This document shows positions 42,076-50,436 of a stretch of DNA of 55,041 nt, one piece after another. The translations under genes were made by a program, and so were the position numbers. The DNA is from an uncultured Clostridia bacterium (GTDB lineage: Bacteria; Bacillota; Clostridia; Oscillospirales; CAG-382): contig CANRIX010000015.1 in NCBI GenBank assembly GCA_947630765.1, positions 1 through 55,041 of the forward strand. Direction: 5' to 3'. The notes under the pieces were generated by a model, which was not told the origin of the DNA, ran no database searches, and was given only the letters and a program-made list of their open reading frames with translations. Numbering within the stretch: position 1 is the stretch's first letter; each line of letters starts with the position of its first letter.

Positions 42076-43161
42076 GTGCAGATCGCGAAAATCGTCCTCA
42101 CCGGCGGACCGTGCGCCGGAAAATCCACGTCGATGCGCCGGATCCGGGACGCTTTCACGGCGCTGGGCTACAACGTCCTGCTGGTCTCGGAAACGGCGAC
42201 CGAACTGATCGACGGCGGCGTCGCCCCGTGGACCTGCCGCTCCCGTGCGGACTTTCAGAACTGCCGGATGCGGCTGCAGCTGGAAAAGGAAGCCGTCTAC
42301 GGGCAGGCGGCGGAAGTCATCCCGGGCGAAAAGACGCTGATCGTCTGCGATCGGGGCACGCTGGACAACCGGGCGTACCTGACCGACGCGGAGTTCTCCC
42401 GCGTCCTCGCCGACCTCGGAAAGACCGAAGGGGAGCTGCGGAACGGCTACGACGCGGTCTTTCATCTGGTCACCGCCGCGAAGGGCGCCGAGGAATTCTA
42501 CACGACAAAAAACAATCCGGCACGCGTCGAAACGGCGGCGGAAGCCGCCCGCCTGGACGACCGGCTGCTTGCCGCGTGGATCGGGCACCCGCATTTCCGC
42601 GTCATCGACAATTCCACCGATTTCGAGGGGAAAATGGAGCGGCTCCTCGCGGAGATACGGGCGTTCCTCGGCGAGCCGGAACCGTTCGAAATCGAGCGGA
42701 AGTTCCTGATCGAATACCCGGACGTCCGTGCGCTGGAGCGCGATCCGTACTGCCGCCGCGTGGAAATTTCGCAGACCTACCTGAACGCACCGGCGGGGGA
42801 GGAGCGCCGCCTGCGCAAGTGGAGCGCGGACGGCGGGAGCGTCTGCTTCCTGACGGTCAAGCGGGCGGTTTCCGGCGCAAAGCGGGTGGAGCGCGAGCGG
42901 CGGATCGCCGAGGACGAGTACCTTCGCCTGCTTTCGGACGCCGACGCGACCAAGCGGCAGATCTGCAAGACGCGGTACTGCCTGCTTTCCGGGAATCGGT
43001 GCTTTGAGATCGACGTCTACCCGTTCTGGCAGGACAAGGCCATCGCCGAGATCGAACTGCTCGACGAGCGCGAAGCGGTGACCCTCCCCGCACAGCTCCG
43101 GGTGATCCGCGAAGTGACCGGCGACGAGCGGTACCGCAACGCGTCCCTCGCCGCCCTGTGA
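42076..43161 (+). CDS. AAA-type ATPase fused to a CYTH domain
   Basis: 361 residues from GTG 42076 with AAAGGAGGGG upstream. Residues 1-~190 are a P-loop kinase-like ATPase: Walker A GGPCAGKST (about 9-17), LLVSETATELIDGG, LIVCDRGTLDNRAYL (Walker B). Residues ~200-361 are a CYTH/triphosphate tunnel domain opening with its ExExK signature in EIERKFLI, and ending DVYPFWQDKAIAEIEL. CYTH domains bind or cleave triphosphates such as thiamine triphosphate, inorganic triphosphate or cAMP precursors. The fusion suggests coupled phosphorylation and triphosphate chemistry; the substrate is unknown. Confidence 0.85.
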   Translation: MQIAKIVLTGGPCAGKSTSMRRIRDAFTALGYNVLLVSETATELIDGGVAPWTCRSRADFQNCRMRLQLEKEAVYGQAAEVIPGEKTLIVCDRGTLDNRAYLTDAEFSRVLADLGKTEGELRNGYDAVFHLVTAAKGAEEFYTTKNNPARVETAAEAARLDDRLLAAWIGHPHFRVIDNSTDFEGKMERLLAEIRAFLGEPEPFEIERKFLIEYPDVRALERDPYCRRVEISQTYLNAPAGEERRLRKWSADGGSVCFLTVKRAVSGAKRVERERRIAEDEYLRLLSDADATKRQICKTRYCLLSGNRCFEIDVYPFWQDKAIAEIELLDEREAVTLPAQLRVIREVTGDERYRNASLAAL

Positions 43162-43195
43162 ACGCATCCGTTCACCGTTCCCACAAAAACAAAGA

Positions 43196-43240
43196 CTTCC
43201 GTTTTCACAATGCGAAACGGAAGCCTTTTCTTCTTTTATA
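43196..43240. terminator. Bidirectional terminator
   Basis: CTTCCGTTT (43196-43204) pairs with AAACGGAAG (43215-43223), followed by CCTTTTCTTCTTTT. Separates the AAA-CYTH gene from the convergent pepF. Confidence 0.8.
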
Positions 43241-43248
43241 CCGAACGC

Positions 43249-45015
43249 CTACGCCTGCACGCCGACCAGACGTTCAAATTCCTCGACGTTCTGCCGGTAG
43301 GACTCCAGACTTTCCGCCCAGAAATCCTTCCCGGTCAGGTCGATCCCGGCGACACGCGCCGTGTCCTCCACCGACGAGACCGGCGTGGCGAACAGCAGCT
43401 TGCGGTAGACCGGGACGAACGACGGCCCCTGTTCGGCGTACTTCGCGTACAGCCCCCGGGCGAACAGCCCGCCGAAGGCGTAGGGGAAGTTGTAGAAGGA
43501 CAGCCCGGAGCTGTAGTAATGGCTCTTGCAGACCCACATGAACGGGTGCAGGACGTTCGGGTCCAGCCCGTCGCCGTACGCCTGCTTCTGCGCGTCCAGC
43601 ATCAGCTCGCACAGCCGGTCGGCGGGCAGGAACGCCTGCTCGCGGTTTGCAAAGACCGCGCTCTCGAACAGGAAGCGGGAATAGATGTCGCAGAGGATCT
43701 GCGTGACGTCCTGCAGCTGGCTTTCGATCAGGAACAGCTTCTCCTCGTCCGACTGCGCCGAGCGGATGGCGGCGTTCATGACGACGTTTTCGTTGAACGT
43801 CGAGGCGGTTTCCGCGACGGGCATGGAGTAATCGTTGTTGAGCGGACGGTGGGGTTCGAGGACGCGGTTGTGGAACGCGTGCCCGAGCTCGTGCGCGAGC
43901 GTGACGACGTCGGTCAGCGCCCCGTCGAAGTTGGTCAGGATGCGGCTCTGCCCGAGCCCTTCCAGACCGGCGCAGAACGCCCCGCCGACCTTCCCCTCGC
44001 GGGGATAGAAATCGATCCACCGCTCGTCGAACGCCCGCTCGACCATTTTCGCGAGGTCGCCGTCGAAGCCGCCGAATACGTCGAGCAGATAGTCCTTCGC
44101 CTGTTCGACCGTGAACGTCCGCTCGCAGGACCCCATCGGGGCGAACAGGTCGTACCACGGCAGACCGTTCGGGTGCCCGAGCGCCTTCGCCTTGACGCGC
44201 AGGTAGCGCCGGAACAGGTCCATGTGCTCTTGCATGGCGCCGAGCAGGGCGTCGAGCGTTTCGCGGGACATATGCGAGCGGAACAGCGTCTGCTCGAGCG
44301 GGGACGAGAAGCCACGCAGGCGCGACTCGTGGAGCACCTGCAGCTTGATGCTGTTGAGCGAGAACGCGACCGGATCCTTGATCTTTTCGTAGCAGGCGAG
44401 CTCCGCCTCGTACGCGTCTTTGCGGACGGTCGGGTCGGGGCTGTAGGCGAGGTTGCGCACGGACGCGAGGTTGCGCTTCTCCCCGCGGTAGTCCGCCGTG
44501 ACCGAGGAGGTCAGGTAGCTTTGCAGGTCGCTCCAGGCGTTGCCGCCGGAGATGTTGAAAAGGGCGGCGACCTCCTCGCATTCGTCGCGCAGCATATGCT
44601 TCTGCCTGTCGCGCAGATTGTGCAGCAGGTAGCGGTATTCCCGAAGCGTCGGGTCGGAATCGATCAGTTCGTCGAACGGTTCGAGCGAGGCGATCGCTTT
44701 TTCGATCTTCGCCCGGGCCTTCGCCGTCGCGCCGAGCTTGCCGAGCAATTGCCCGCAGACGGACGCGGAAGCGGTGTCCTTCGTGTTCGCGGACGTGCGT
44801 AGATTGGCGTAGCTGTAGAGCTTGGAGACCAGCAGCTCCAATTCCTCGTTCAGCCGGATATAGGTGCACATCGCGTCCTTCGGCGGCAGGGAATCGACCT
44901 GCTCGGCGAACGCCCGGACGCGTTCGAGCAATTCGTCGAGGGTTTCGCTGTCCGCGCGAAACTGCGGGTCGTCGTACCCTTTGTAAAGGACGTCAAGGGA
45001 CCATTCGTAAGCCAT
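43249..45015 (-). CDS. pepF: Oligoendopeptidase F (M3 family)
   Basis: Cytosolic zinc metallopeptidase that degrades oligopeptides. 588 residues, start ATG 45015 with GGAGG upstream. Catalytic HELGH lies in VVTLAHELGHAFHN (about 380), with the downstream Glu in AETASTFNE and the C-terminal SYYS/SGLSFYNFPYAFG region typical of PepF. Co-directional with, and 42 bp after, an ABC-like pseudo-ATPase gene. Confidence 0.95.
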   Translation of the reverse strand: MAYEWSLDVLYKGYDDPQFRADSETLDELLERVRAFAEQVDSLPPKDAMCTYIRLNEELELLVSKLYSYANLRTSANTKDTASASVCGQLLGKLGATAKARAKIEKAIASLEPFDELIDSDPTLREYRYLLHNLRDRQKHMLRDECEEVAALFNISGGNAWSDLQSYLTSSVTADYRGEKRNLASVRNLAYSPDPTVRKDAYEAELACYEKIKDPVAFSLNSIKLQVLHESRLRGFSSPLEQTLFRSHMSRETLDALLGAMQEHMDLFRRYLRVKAKALGHPNGLPWYDLFAPMGSCERTFTVEQAKDYLLDVFGGFDGDLAKMVERAFDERWIDFYPREGKVGGAFCAGLEGLGQSRILTNFDGALTDVVTLAHELGHAFHNRVLEPHRPLNNDYSMPVAETASTFNENVVMNAAIRSAQSDEEKLFLIESQLQDVTQILCDIYSRFLFESAVFANREQAFLPADRLCELMLDAQKQAYGDGLDPNVLHPFMWVCKSHYYSSGLSFYNFPYAFGGLFARGLYAKYAEQGPSFVPVYRKLLFATPVSSVEDTARVAGIDLTGKDFWAESLESYRQNVEEFERLVGVQA

Positions 45016-45057
45016 GATGCCGTTTTCCTCCTGTATGCTTCCTATTTATACGGTTAT

Positions 45058-45708
45058 TTACGGATTTTGTGCCCACGGGAGCCGTTTTTCCGCCTGCACG
45101 CCGACGGGCAGCAGCACGATCTTCCCCAACCTGTCGAGGGCGTCGAGCAGCGTCGGCAGGTTTTCGCCGAGCTCCGTGAGGCGTTTTTCGCTCATCCACG
45201 GGAAGCAGAAAACGTCCTTCCCCTGGCTGTACGCCACGGCGGCCATCGCCTGCGGCAGCTCGTCCGTCAGATCGGACAGCGGGCGGTCGAACCGTTCCGG
45301 CGAAATGCCGAAAAGGGAGCGCACCTCCTCCAGCGACTGCTTCGAGCGGGTCCTGCGCAGACCGTTCTGGATCAGCCGGCACACCGGAGCGGTCTTGGCG
45401 AACAGCGGGTAGGACCTGTCGAGGTAGCAGGCGAAACGGGCGAACTCCTCCAGGGACAGCGGGAACCCGTTCACCGTCACCGTCGGCGGTTCGGACAGGG
45501 AGAAGCACTTCGGGGTATGGCAGTACATGGACAGCAGATAGCTGAGCGCCCATGCCCCGGAATCGATGTCCCCGACCAGGCGGTGGACTCCCGGCGTGAA
45601 TGCGCAGTGAACCTCCCCGTCGAAGCCGTCCGATGCGGTATAATACGCGGATCTGCAAAGCACGCGTCCCCGCTGCAAGGTGAGCTCGAGCGACTGTACG
45701 GACTTCAT
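45058..45708 (-). CDS. Unknown protein resembling a degenerate ABC ATPase
   Basis: 216 residues from ATG 45708 (GGAGG upstream). No family is certain. Its layout follows an ABC ATPase: FTPGVHRLVGDIDSGAWALS (about 37-56) sits where GxxGxGKS/T would be; PLSDLTDELPQAMAAVAYSQ (about 143-162) where LSGGxxQRVALARAL would be; KDVFCFPW (164-171) where xVLLLDEP would be. The Walker A lysine, the signature glycines and the Walker B acids are all missing, so it should not hydrolyse ATP. A regulatory or structural role is possible. Confidence 0.55.
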   Translation of the reverse strand: MKSVQSLELTLQRGRVLCRSAYYTASDGFDGEVHCAFTPGVHRLVGDIDSGAWALSYLLSMYCHTPKCFSLSEPPTVTVNGFPLSLEEFARFACYLDRSYPLFAKTAPVCRLIQNGLRRTRSKQSLEEVRSLFGISPERFDRPLSDLTDELPQAMAAVAYSQGKDVFCFPWMSEKRLTELGENLPTLLDALDRLGKIVLLPVGVQAEKRLPWAQNP

Positions 45709-45730
45709 ACATTTTCCTCCCTTCGCCCTC

Positions 45731-45759
45731 ATCATAGCACGATTTGTCCGTTTTGTCAA
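45731..45759 (-). promoter_or_regulatory. Promoter of the pseudo-ATPase-pepF unit
   Basis: On the minus strand: TTGACA (45759-45754), 17 bp, TATGAT (45736-45731), 23 bp before ATG 45708. Confidence 0.8.
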
Positions 45760-45893
45760 GCTGCGGGGGGCGTCGATGGGAAAAGGATTTACGGTTTGTT
45801 CAAAATTTCCTGCAAAAAGTTCACGCTTCCCGCCGGGAAACCGTCATTTTTTTGGCGTATACTCAAAGAAAAAACGACGGGGAGGCGTGGCAA

Positions 45894-47678
45894 ATGAGGA
45901 AATCTGCGATGCTTTCGCTGCTGCTCGCGGCGGGACTGCTCGCCGCCTGCGGGAACGAGCAGGTGAATCCGCTCCCGCAGGACGTGTCGGAGGTGCTTTC
46001 GTCCGTGTCGGGGACAGAGAGCGTGGAAAGCGTTTCGGCGGTCTGGACGGACGAGGAACAGTTCACCGACCGCGACCGCCGCACGACCTACGACGACGAG
46101 GACGCCGTGCAGATCCTGCTGAACGGCGCGACGGCGGTTTGCGAAAGCGAAAACGTGACGGTGGACGGCACGACCGTGACGATCAAAGCCGAGGGGACGT
46201 ACCTGCTTTCCGGCACGCTCGACGACGGGCAGATTCGCGTCGACGCCGGGGAAAACGACAAGCTGCAGCTGGTGTTCGACGGGGTGACCGTCAACAGCTC
46301 CTCGTCCGCCGCTTTGTATATCCGCGAAGCGGACAAGGTGTTCGTCACGCTTGCGGCGGGCAGTGAAAACGCCCTGTCGAACGGCGGGAGCTTCGTTTCG
46401 GACGGCGAAACCAACGTCGACGGGGCGGTGTTCTCCAAGCAGGACCTGACCTGCAACGGCGACGGGAGACTGACCGTCACGTCCCCGGGCGGGCACGGGG
46501 TGGTCTGCAAGGACGATCTGGTGCTGACCGGCGGGACCTATGCCGTGAGCGCCGGTTCGCACGGGCTGGACGTGAACGACAGCGTCCGCATCGACGGCGC
46601 TTCGCTCTCGCTGGAAGCGGGGAAGGACGGCGTCCACGTCGAGAACGAGGAGGATAGCTCGCTCGGGTATTTCTACCTCGCGGGCGGGTCGCTGTCCGTC
46701 GTTTCGGGCGGCGACGGCGTCAGCGCGAGCGGTCTGGTTCGGGTGTCCGGCGGGGACGTGACGGTCACGTCCGGCGGCGGGCATGAGAACGGTCCGCAGC
46801 ATACGACCGGCGGTTTCGGCGGGCCGGGGCGGGACCGTTTCCCGGCTTCCGATACCGATTCCGATTCGACGGAAAGCCAAAAGGCGATCAAGGCGGACGG
46901 CGGTCTGCTGCTCGACGGCGGGACCTTCCGGCTCGACAGCGCCGACGACGCATTGCATTCCAACGGCGACGTGACGGTCACAGGCGGAGACTTCACGGTT
47001 TCGAGCGGGGACGACGGGTTCCACGCCGACGGGACGCTGACGGTTTCCGGCGGGACGATTCGGATCGAGGACAGCTACGAGGGGCTGGAAGGGCTTCACG
47101 TGGCGATCACCGGCGGCGACGTGCAGCTGACGGCAGACGACGACGGCGTCAACGCGGCGGGCGGCACGGACGGCAGCGGATTCGGCGGGGGATTCGGCAA
47201 CGACCGCTTCGGCGGGCGCGGACCCGGCGGACCGAACGGCGGAACGGGCTCGTCCGACGGTTCCATCGTCATTTCCGGCGGGACGCTCTCCATCGTCGCA
47301 TACGGCGACGGGATCGACGCGAACGGCTCGCTGGAGATCACCGGTGGAGACGTGACGGTCACCGGCCCGACGCAGGGGGACACCGCCACGCTGGATTTTG
47401 ACACCACCGGGCGCATCACCGGCGGACGGTTCGTCGGCACGGGCGGCGCCGGCATGGCGCAGACGTTCAGCGATTCGTCGCAGGGGGTCATCGCCCTGCA
47501 GGTCGGCAATCAGTCCGCCGGGACGGAGATCACCCTTTCGGACGGCGAGGAGACGCTGCTGACCGTTTCGCCGTCGCTCCCGTACGCGGTGGTGATCCTC
47601 AGCCTGCCCGAGCTGGTAAAAGGGGAGTCGTATACGGTATCGATCGGCTCTTACACAGGCGAATTTGAAGCAAGTTAA
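45894..47678 (+). CDS. Secreted carbohydrate-binding beta-helix lipoprotein (Cthe_2159-like)
   Basis: 594 residues from ATG 45894 (GGGGAGG 7 bases upstream). Lipoprotein signal MRKSAMLSLLLAAGLLAAC. The body repeats short turns such as GLDVNDSVRIDGASLSLEAG, GDGVSASGLVRVSGGDVTV and DDALHSNGDVTVTGGDFTV, the rungs of a right-handed beta-helix; VDGAVFSKQDLTCNGDG and related signatures match the polysaccharide-binding family named after Clostridium thermocellum Cthe_2159. Two Gly-rich insertions (about 302-318 and 430-452) interrupt the helix. It probably binds acidic plant polysaccharides at the cell surface. TATACT at 45858 may be its -10; no good -35 seen. Confidence 0.82.
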   Translation: MRKSAMLSLLLAAGLLAACGNEQVNPLPQDVSEVLSSVSGTESVESVSAVWTDEEQFTDRDRRTTYDDEDAVQILLNGATAVCESENVTVDGTTVTIKAEGTYLLSGTLDDGQIRVDAGENDKLQLVFDGVTVNSSSSAALYIREADKVFVTLAAGSENALSNGGSFVSDGETNVDGAVFSKQDLTCNGDGRLTVTSPGGHGVVCKDDLVLTGGTYAVSAGSHGLDVNDSVRIDGASLSLEAGKDGVHVENEEDSSLGYFYLAGGSLSVVSGGDGVSASGLVRVSGGDVTVTSGGGHENGPQHTTGGFGGPGRDRFPASDTDSDSTESQKAIKADGGLLLDGGTFRLDSADDALHSNGDVTVTGGDFTVSSGDDGFHADGTLTVSGGTIRIEDSYEGLEGLHVAITGGDVQLTADDDGVNAAGGTDGSGFGGGFGNDRFGGRGPGGPNGGTGSSDGSIVISGGTLSIVAYGDGIDANGSLEITGGDVTVTGPTQGDTATLDFDTTGRITGGRFVGTGGAGMAQTFSDSSQGVIALQVGNQSAGTEITLSDGEETLLTVSPSLPYAVVILSLPELVKGESYTVSIGSYTGEFEAS

Positions 47679-47712
47679 CGTTTTAATTTTATAAGAATCA
47701 TTCTGTTTTTTG

Positions 47713-47760
47713 AACAAGCGGGGCGCTCTGCGTTGACGTCCCGCTTGTTTCTTTTTCTCT
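47713..47760 (+). terminator. Terminator after the beta-helix lipoprotein gene
   Basis: AACAAGCGGG (47713-47722) pairs with CCCGCTTGTT (47740-47749), followed by TCTTTTTCT. Confidence 0.8.
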
Positions 47761-47833
47761 GCCTTTTCTTGCACGAATGAACGGCAAAACTGTGCAATTT
47801 TTGGTTTTGCAGGGATAATATTTGCAAAAATAC

Positions 47834-47862
47834 TTGACTTTTCCAAAAAACGGGCGTATACT
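47834..47862 (+). promoter_or_regulatory. Promoter of the phosphonate operon
   Basis: TTGACT (47834-47839), 17 bp, TATACT (47857-47862), in an AT-rich tract 111 bp before the first gene. The A-rich leader of about 100 bases has no obvious hairpin. Confidence 0.8.
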
Positions 47863-47972
47863 GTGTTCAACATTAAAACAAATATATACAAAAATGAACA
47901 AACATCGTCAAAAGCCAAACAAACACACCATGTTCAAAAATGACGAAAATCTAACCGAAAGGAGAACGCAGG

Positions 47973-48692
47973 ATGAAGCTCGCGATCCTGTCCGACCTGC
48001 ACGGTAACCTCGAAGCGACGCGTGCGGTCGGCGAGGCGCTGGAACGGGAAGCCCCGGACGGGCTGGTTCTGCTCGGCGACCTGATCGACTACGGAATGCG
48101 CTCGAACGAGGTGGTTTCGCTGGTGCGGTCGTGGAGTTTCCCGGTGCTTTGCAACCTGCGGGGCAACCACGAGCAGGCGATCCTGACCGGCGACTTCTCC
48201 CGCTTTTCGACCCAGCGCGGGCGGCAGAGCGCACGCTACACGCAAAGCGTCCTGACCGACGGCACGCTCGCGTACCTGCGCGGGCTGACCGACGGCCCGT
48301 GCGCGTTTTACGCCGACGGGGCGCACTGCCTGGCGCTGCACGGCAGCCCGGACGACGTGTACTGGGGGTCGATTCGCCCCGGACCGCAGCCGGACGCGTG
48401 CCGGGAGTACGACTACGTGTTCTCCGGGCATTCCCACCTCCCGCACTATTTTGAGGTCTACTACCCGGCGGACGACCCGCCCTTCCGCAACCGCAAGCGG
48501 ACGGCGTTCCTCAACCCCGGTTCGGTCGGGCAGCCCCGCAATCACATTCCGCACGCCCAGTTCGCCCTGCTCGACACGGCGACCTGCGACCTGCGTCTGC
48601 AAAAAGTACCCTATGACGTCGCTTCGGAGCAGCGGACGTTCCGCGGACAGACGGACGATTTTTACCGAGAAAGGCTGGAAAAAGGCATATGA
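47973..48692 (+). CDS. Metallophosphoesterase (YfcE/calcineurin-like)
   Basis: 239 residues from ATG 47973 with AAAGGAG upstream. All five metal-binding blocks are visible: SDLHGN (7-12), GDLIDYG (about 35), GNHE (about 65), HG (LALHGSPDD) and SGHSHLPH. Such enzymes cleave phosphomonoesters or diesters of small molecules. It is co-directional with, and overlaps by ATGA, the first gene of the nucleotide-sugar/phosphonate set; a role in that pathway is possible but not shown. Confidence 0.88.
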   Translation: MKLAILSDLHGNLEATRAVGEALEREAPDGLVLLGDLIDYGMRSNEVVSLVRSWSFPVLCNLRGNHEQAILTGDFSRFSTQRGRQSARYTQSVLTDGTLAYLRGLTDGPCAFYADGAHCLALHGSPDDVYWGSIRPGPQPDACREYDYVFSGHSHLPHYFEVYYPADDPPFRNRKRTAFLNPGSVGQPRNHIPHAQFALLDTATCDLRLQKVPYDVASEQRTFRGQTDDFYRERLEKGI

Positions 48693-49678
48693 AAGAACTT
48701 TACGTCATCAGCGGCGTGACCGGCATGACCGGCAGCGAGCTTGCCCGGCAGGCGGTCGGGGCGGGAACGAAGGTCATCGGATTCGACAACTTCTTCGCGT
48801 CCTCCTTCGCGTCGGTCGAGGATCTGCGGGACCATCCGCTGTTCGTCTTTCACCCGTTCGACCTCAACGACCCGGAACAGATGGAAACCGTCCGGCAGGA
48901 GGTGCTTGCGGAAGCGCCGCATGTCGGCCGGATCGTCTACGTCAACTGTGCCGCCGTGGTGCATACGGAGCACTTCTACCACGTCAACCGCACCTTCCAG
49001 ACCAACGTCGTCGGCATGAAGCAGTTCCTCGACCAGGCGATTTCGGTCGGCGCGGACACCTATATCAACTGCTCGACCTCGGAGGTCTACTCCATGGCGT
49101 CCTGGGCGGAAGGCGGGGTAAAGGAGAGCGATTACATCCGCCTCGCGAACGCCGAGCACAGCCAGCGGACCAGCTACGCGACCGGGAAACTGCTGACCGA
49201 GTTCTTCCTGCGCGACGCGGTGGACGAGGGGCAGATCAAGGGCTGTTCGATCCGTTTCGCGAACGTCTACAGCAAGAGCGAGCTCTATCCGAAGCACATC
49301 ATCCCCCACATCCTGCGCCAACTGCGGGACACCGGGGGCGTGGAGCTGCTGGAAAACAGCCGGAAGAACCGCCGAACCTTCCTCTATAACGCGGACAGCT
49401 GTTCGGCGGTGCTCGCCCTGATCCGCACGCCGTCCGCCCTCGACGGGAGCGTCTACAACGTCGCGACGGAGGAGGAAATTTCCATCCTCGACCTCGTGCG
49501 GCTGTGCGCCGATAAGCTCGGCGTGGCGGACCCGCAGGTCACGTTCAACGGGTACCGTGCGTCCGACCCGGAGCGGCGGGTGCTGAACACCGAAAAGATC
49601 CGCTGGCGCACCGGCTGGGCGCCGTCCGTCCCGCTCGAACGGGGGATCGAGGCCTGCGTGCGGGAGCTGACGAAATGA
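48689..49678 (+). CDS. NAD-dependent epimerase/dehydratase (extended SDR)
   Basis: 329 residues. Rossmann motif GVTGMTGSE (about 9-17), YVNCAAVVHTE, catalytic STSEVYS and YxxxK as YATGK, RFANVYS, and a C-terminal substrate region (LNTEKIRWRTGWAPSVPLE). It would modify a nucleotide-linked sugar or polyol. ATGA overlaps at both ends tie it to the phosphoesterase and the nucleotidyltransferase. Confidence 0.88.
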   Translation: MKELYVISGVTGMTGSELARQAVGAGTKVIGFDNFFASSFASVEDLRDHPLFVFHPFDLNDPEQMETVRQEVLAEAPHVGRIVYVNCAAVVHTEHFYHVNRTFQTNVVGMKQFLDQAISVGADTYINCSTSEVYSMASWAEGGVKESDYIRLANAEHSQRTSYATGKLLTEFFLRDAVDEGQIKGCSIRFANVYSKSELYPKHIIPHILRQLRDTGGVELLENSRKNRRTFLYNADSCSAVLALIRTPSALDGSVYNVATEEEISILDLVRLCADKLGVADPQVTFNGYRASDPERRVLNTEKIRWRTGWAPSVPLERGIEACVRELTK

Positions 49679-50436
49679 CGCGGGCGCTGGTCGTGACCGT
49701 CGCGGGGATGGCGACGCGGTTCTCGCGCTCGGTCGGGCGGGAATGCGTCAAGTGCCTGTACCGCCGGGGGGATTTTTCGACCTGCCTGCTGTCCCGTTTG
49801 CTGCGGCAGCCGGTGTCGTTCGACCGCTATCTCCTCGTCGGCGGATACCGCTTTGCAGAGCTGGAGGAAGCCGTCCGGCGGGAGTTCCCCGACCTTGCGG
49901 ACCGCCTGACGCTGGTGAACAACCTGTCCTATGCGCGGTACGGGTCCGGCTGGAGCCTGTACTGCGGCTTGCGGGAAGCGTGCCGGGAGCCGTTCGACGA
50001 ATTGGTCTTTGCCGAGGGCGATTTGTACCTGGATCCCCCGTCCTTTTCCGCCGTGTGCGAAGCCCCGTCGGACGTGCTGACCTACACCCGTGAACCCATT
50101 CTCGCGGACCGTTCCGTCGTTTTCTATTTCGATCTGCGAGGACGCGTGCATTACCGCTTTGACACCGGTCACGGCGCCCTGCGCATCGACGAACCCTTCA
50201 CGGAGCTCCGCAATTCCGGGCAGGTCTGGAAGTTCGCCGACCCGGACCGCCTGCGTGCGCTCGTGCGGAAACTGCCCGAAAGCGACTGGCAGGGGACGAA
50301 CCTGACCCTTATCGAACGGTATTTCGGCGGGGAGGACCGGGAAAACTACCGCGTCCTTCCGTTTGCCGACTGGATCAACTGCAACACCGTTTCGGATTTC
50401 GACAGAATACCCAAAAACAGGGAGGAATCGACATGA
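49675..50436 (+). CDS. Nucleotidyltransferase, LicC/PntC-like
   Basis: 253 residues. The N-terminus VAGMATRFSRSVGRECVKCL is the nucleotide-binding loop and conserved lysine of NTP transferases in a diverged form; LVFAEGDLYLDP is the metal-binding region. LicC and PntC relatives load phosphocholine or aminoethylphosphonate with CMP. Given the PEP mutase downstream, transfer of CMP to a phosphonate is an attractive reading, but is inference. Overlaps neighbours by ATGA on both sides. Confidence 0.72.
   Translation: MTRALVVTVAGMATRFSRSVGRECVKCLYRRGDFSTCLLSRLLRQPVSFDRYLLVGGYRFAELEEAVRREFPDLADRLTLVNNLSYARYGSGWSLYCGLREACREPFDELVFAEGDLYLDPPSFSAVCEAPSDVLTYTREPILADRSVVFYFDLRGRVHYRFDTGHGALRIDEPFTELRNSGQVWKFADPDRLRALVRKLPESDWQGTNLTLIERYFGGEDRENYRVLPFADWINCNTVSDFDRIPKNREEST

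Noticed and set aside
46600..47400. DNA-level tandem repeats inside the beta-helix gene
   Set aside because: The repetition is at protein level (helix rungs) with diverged codons, not a DNA repeat or CRISPR.
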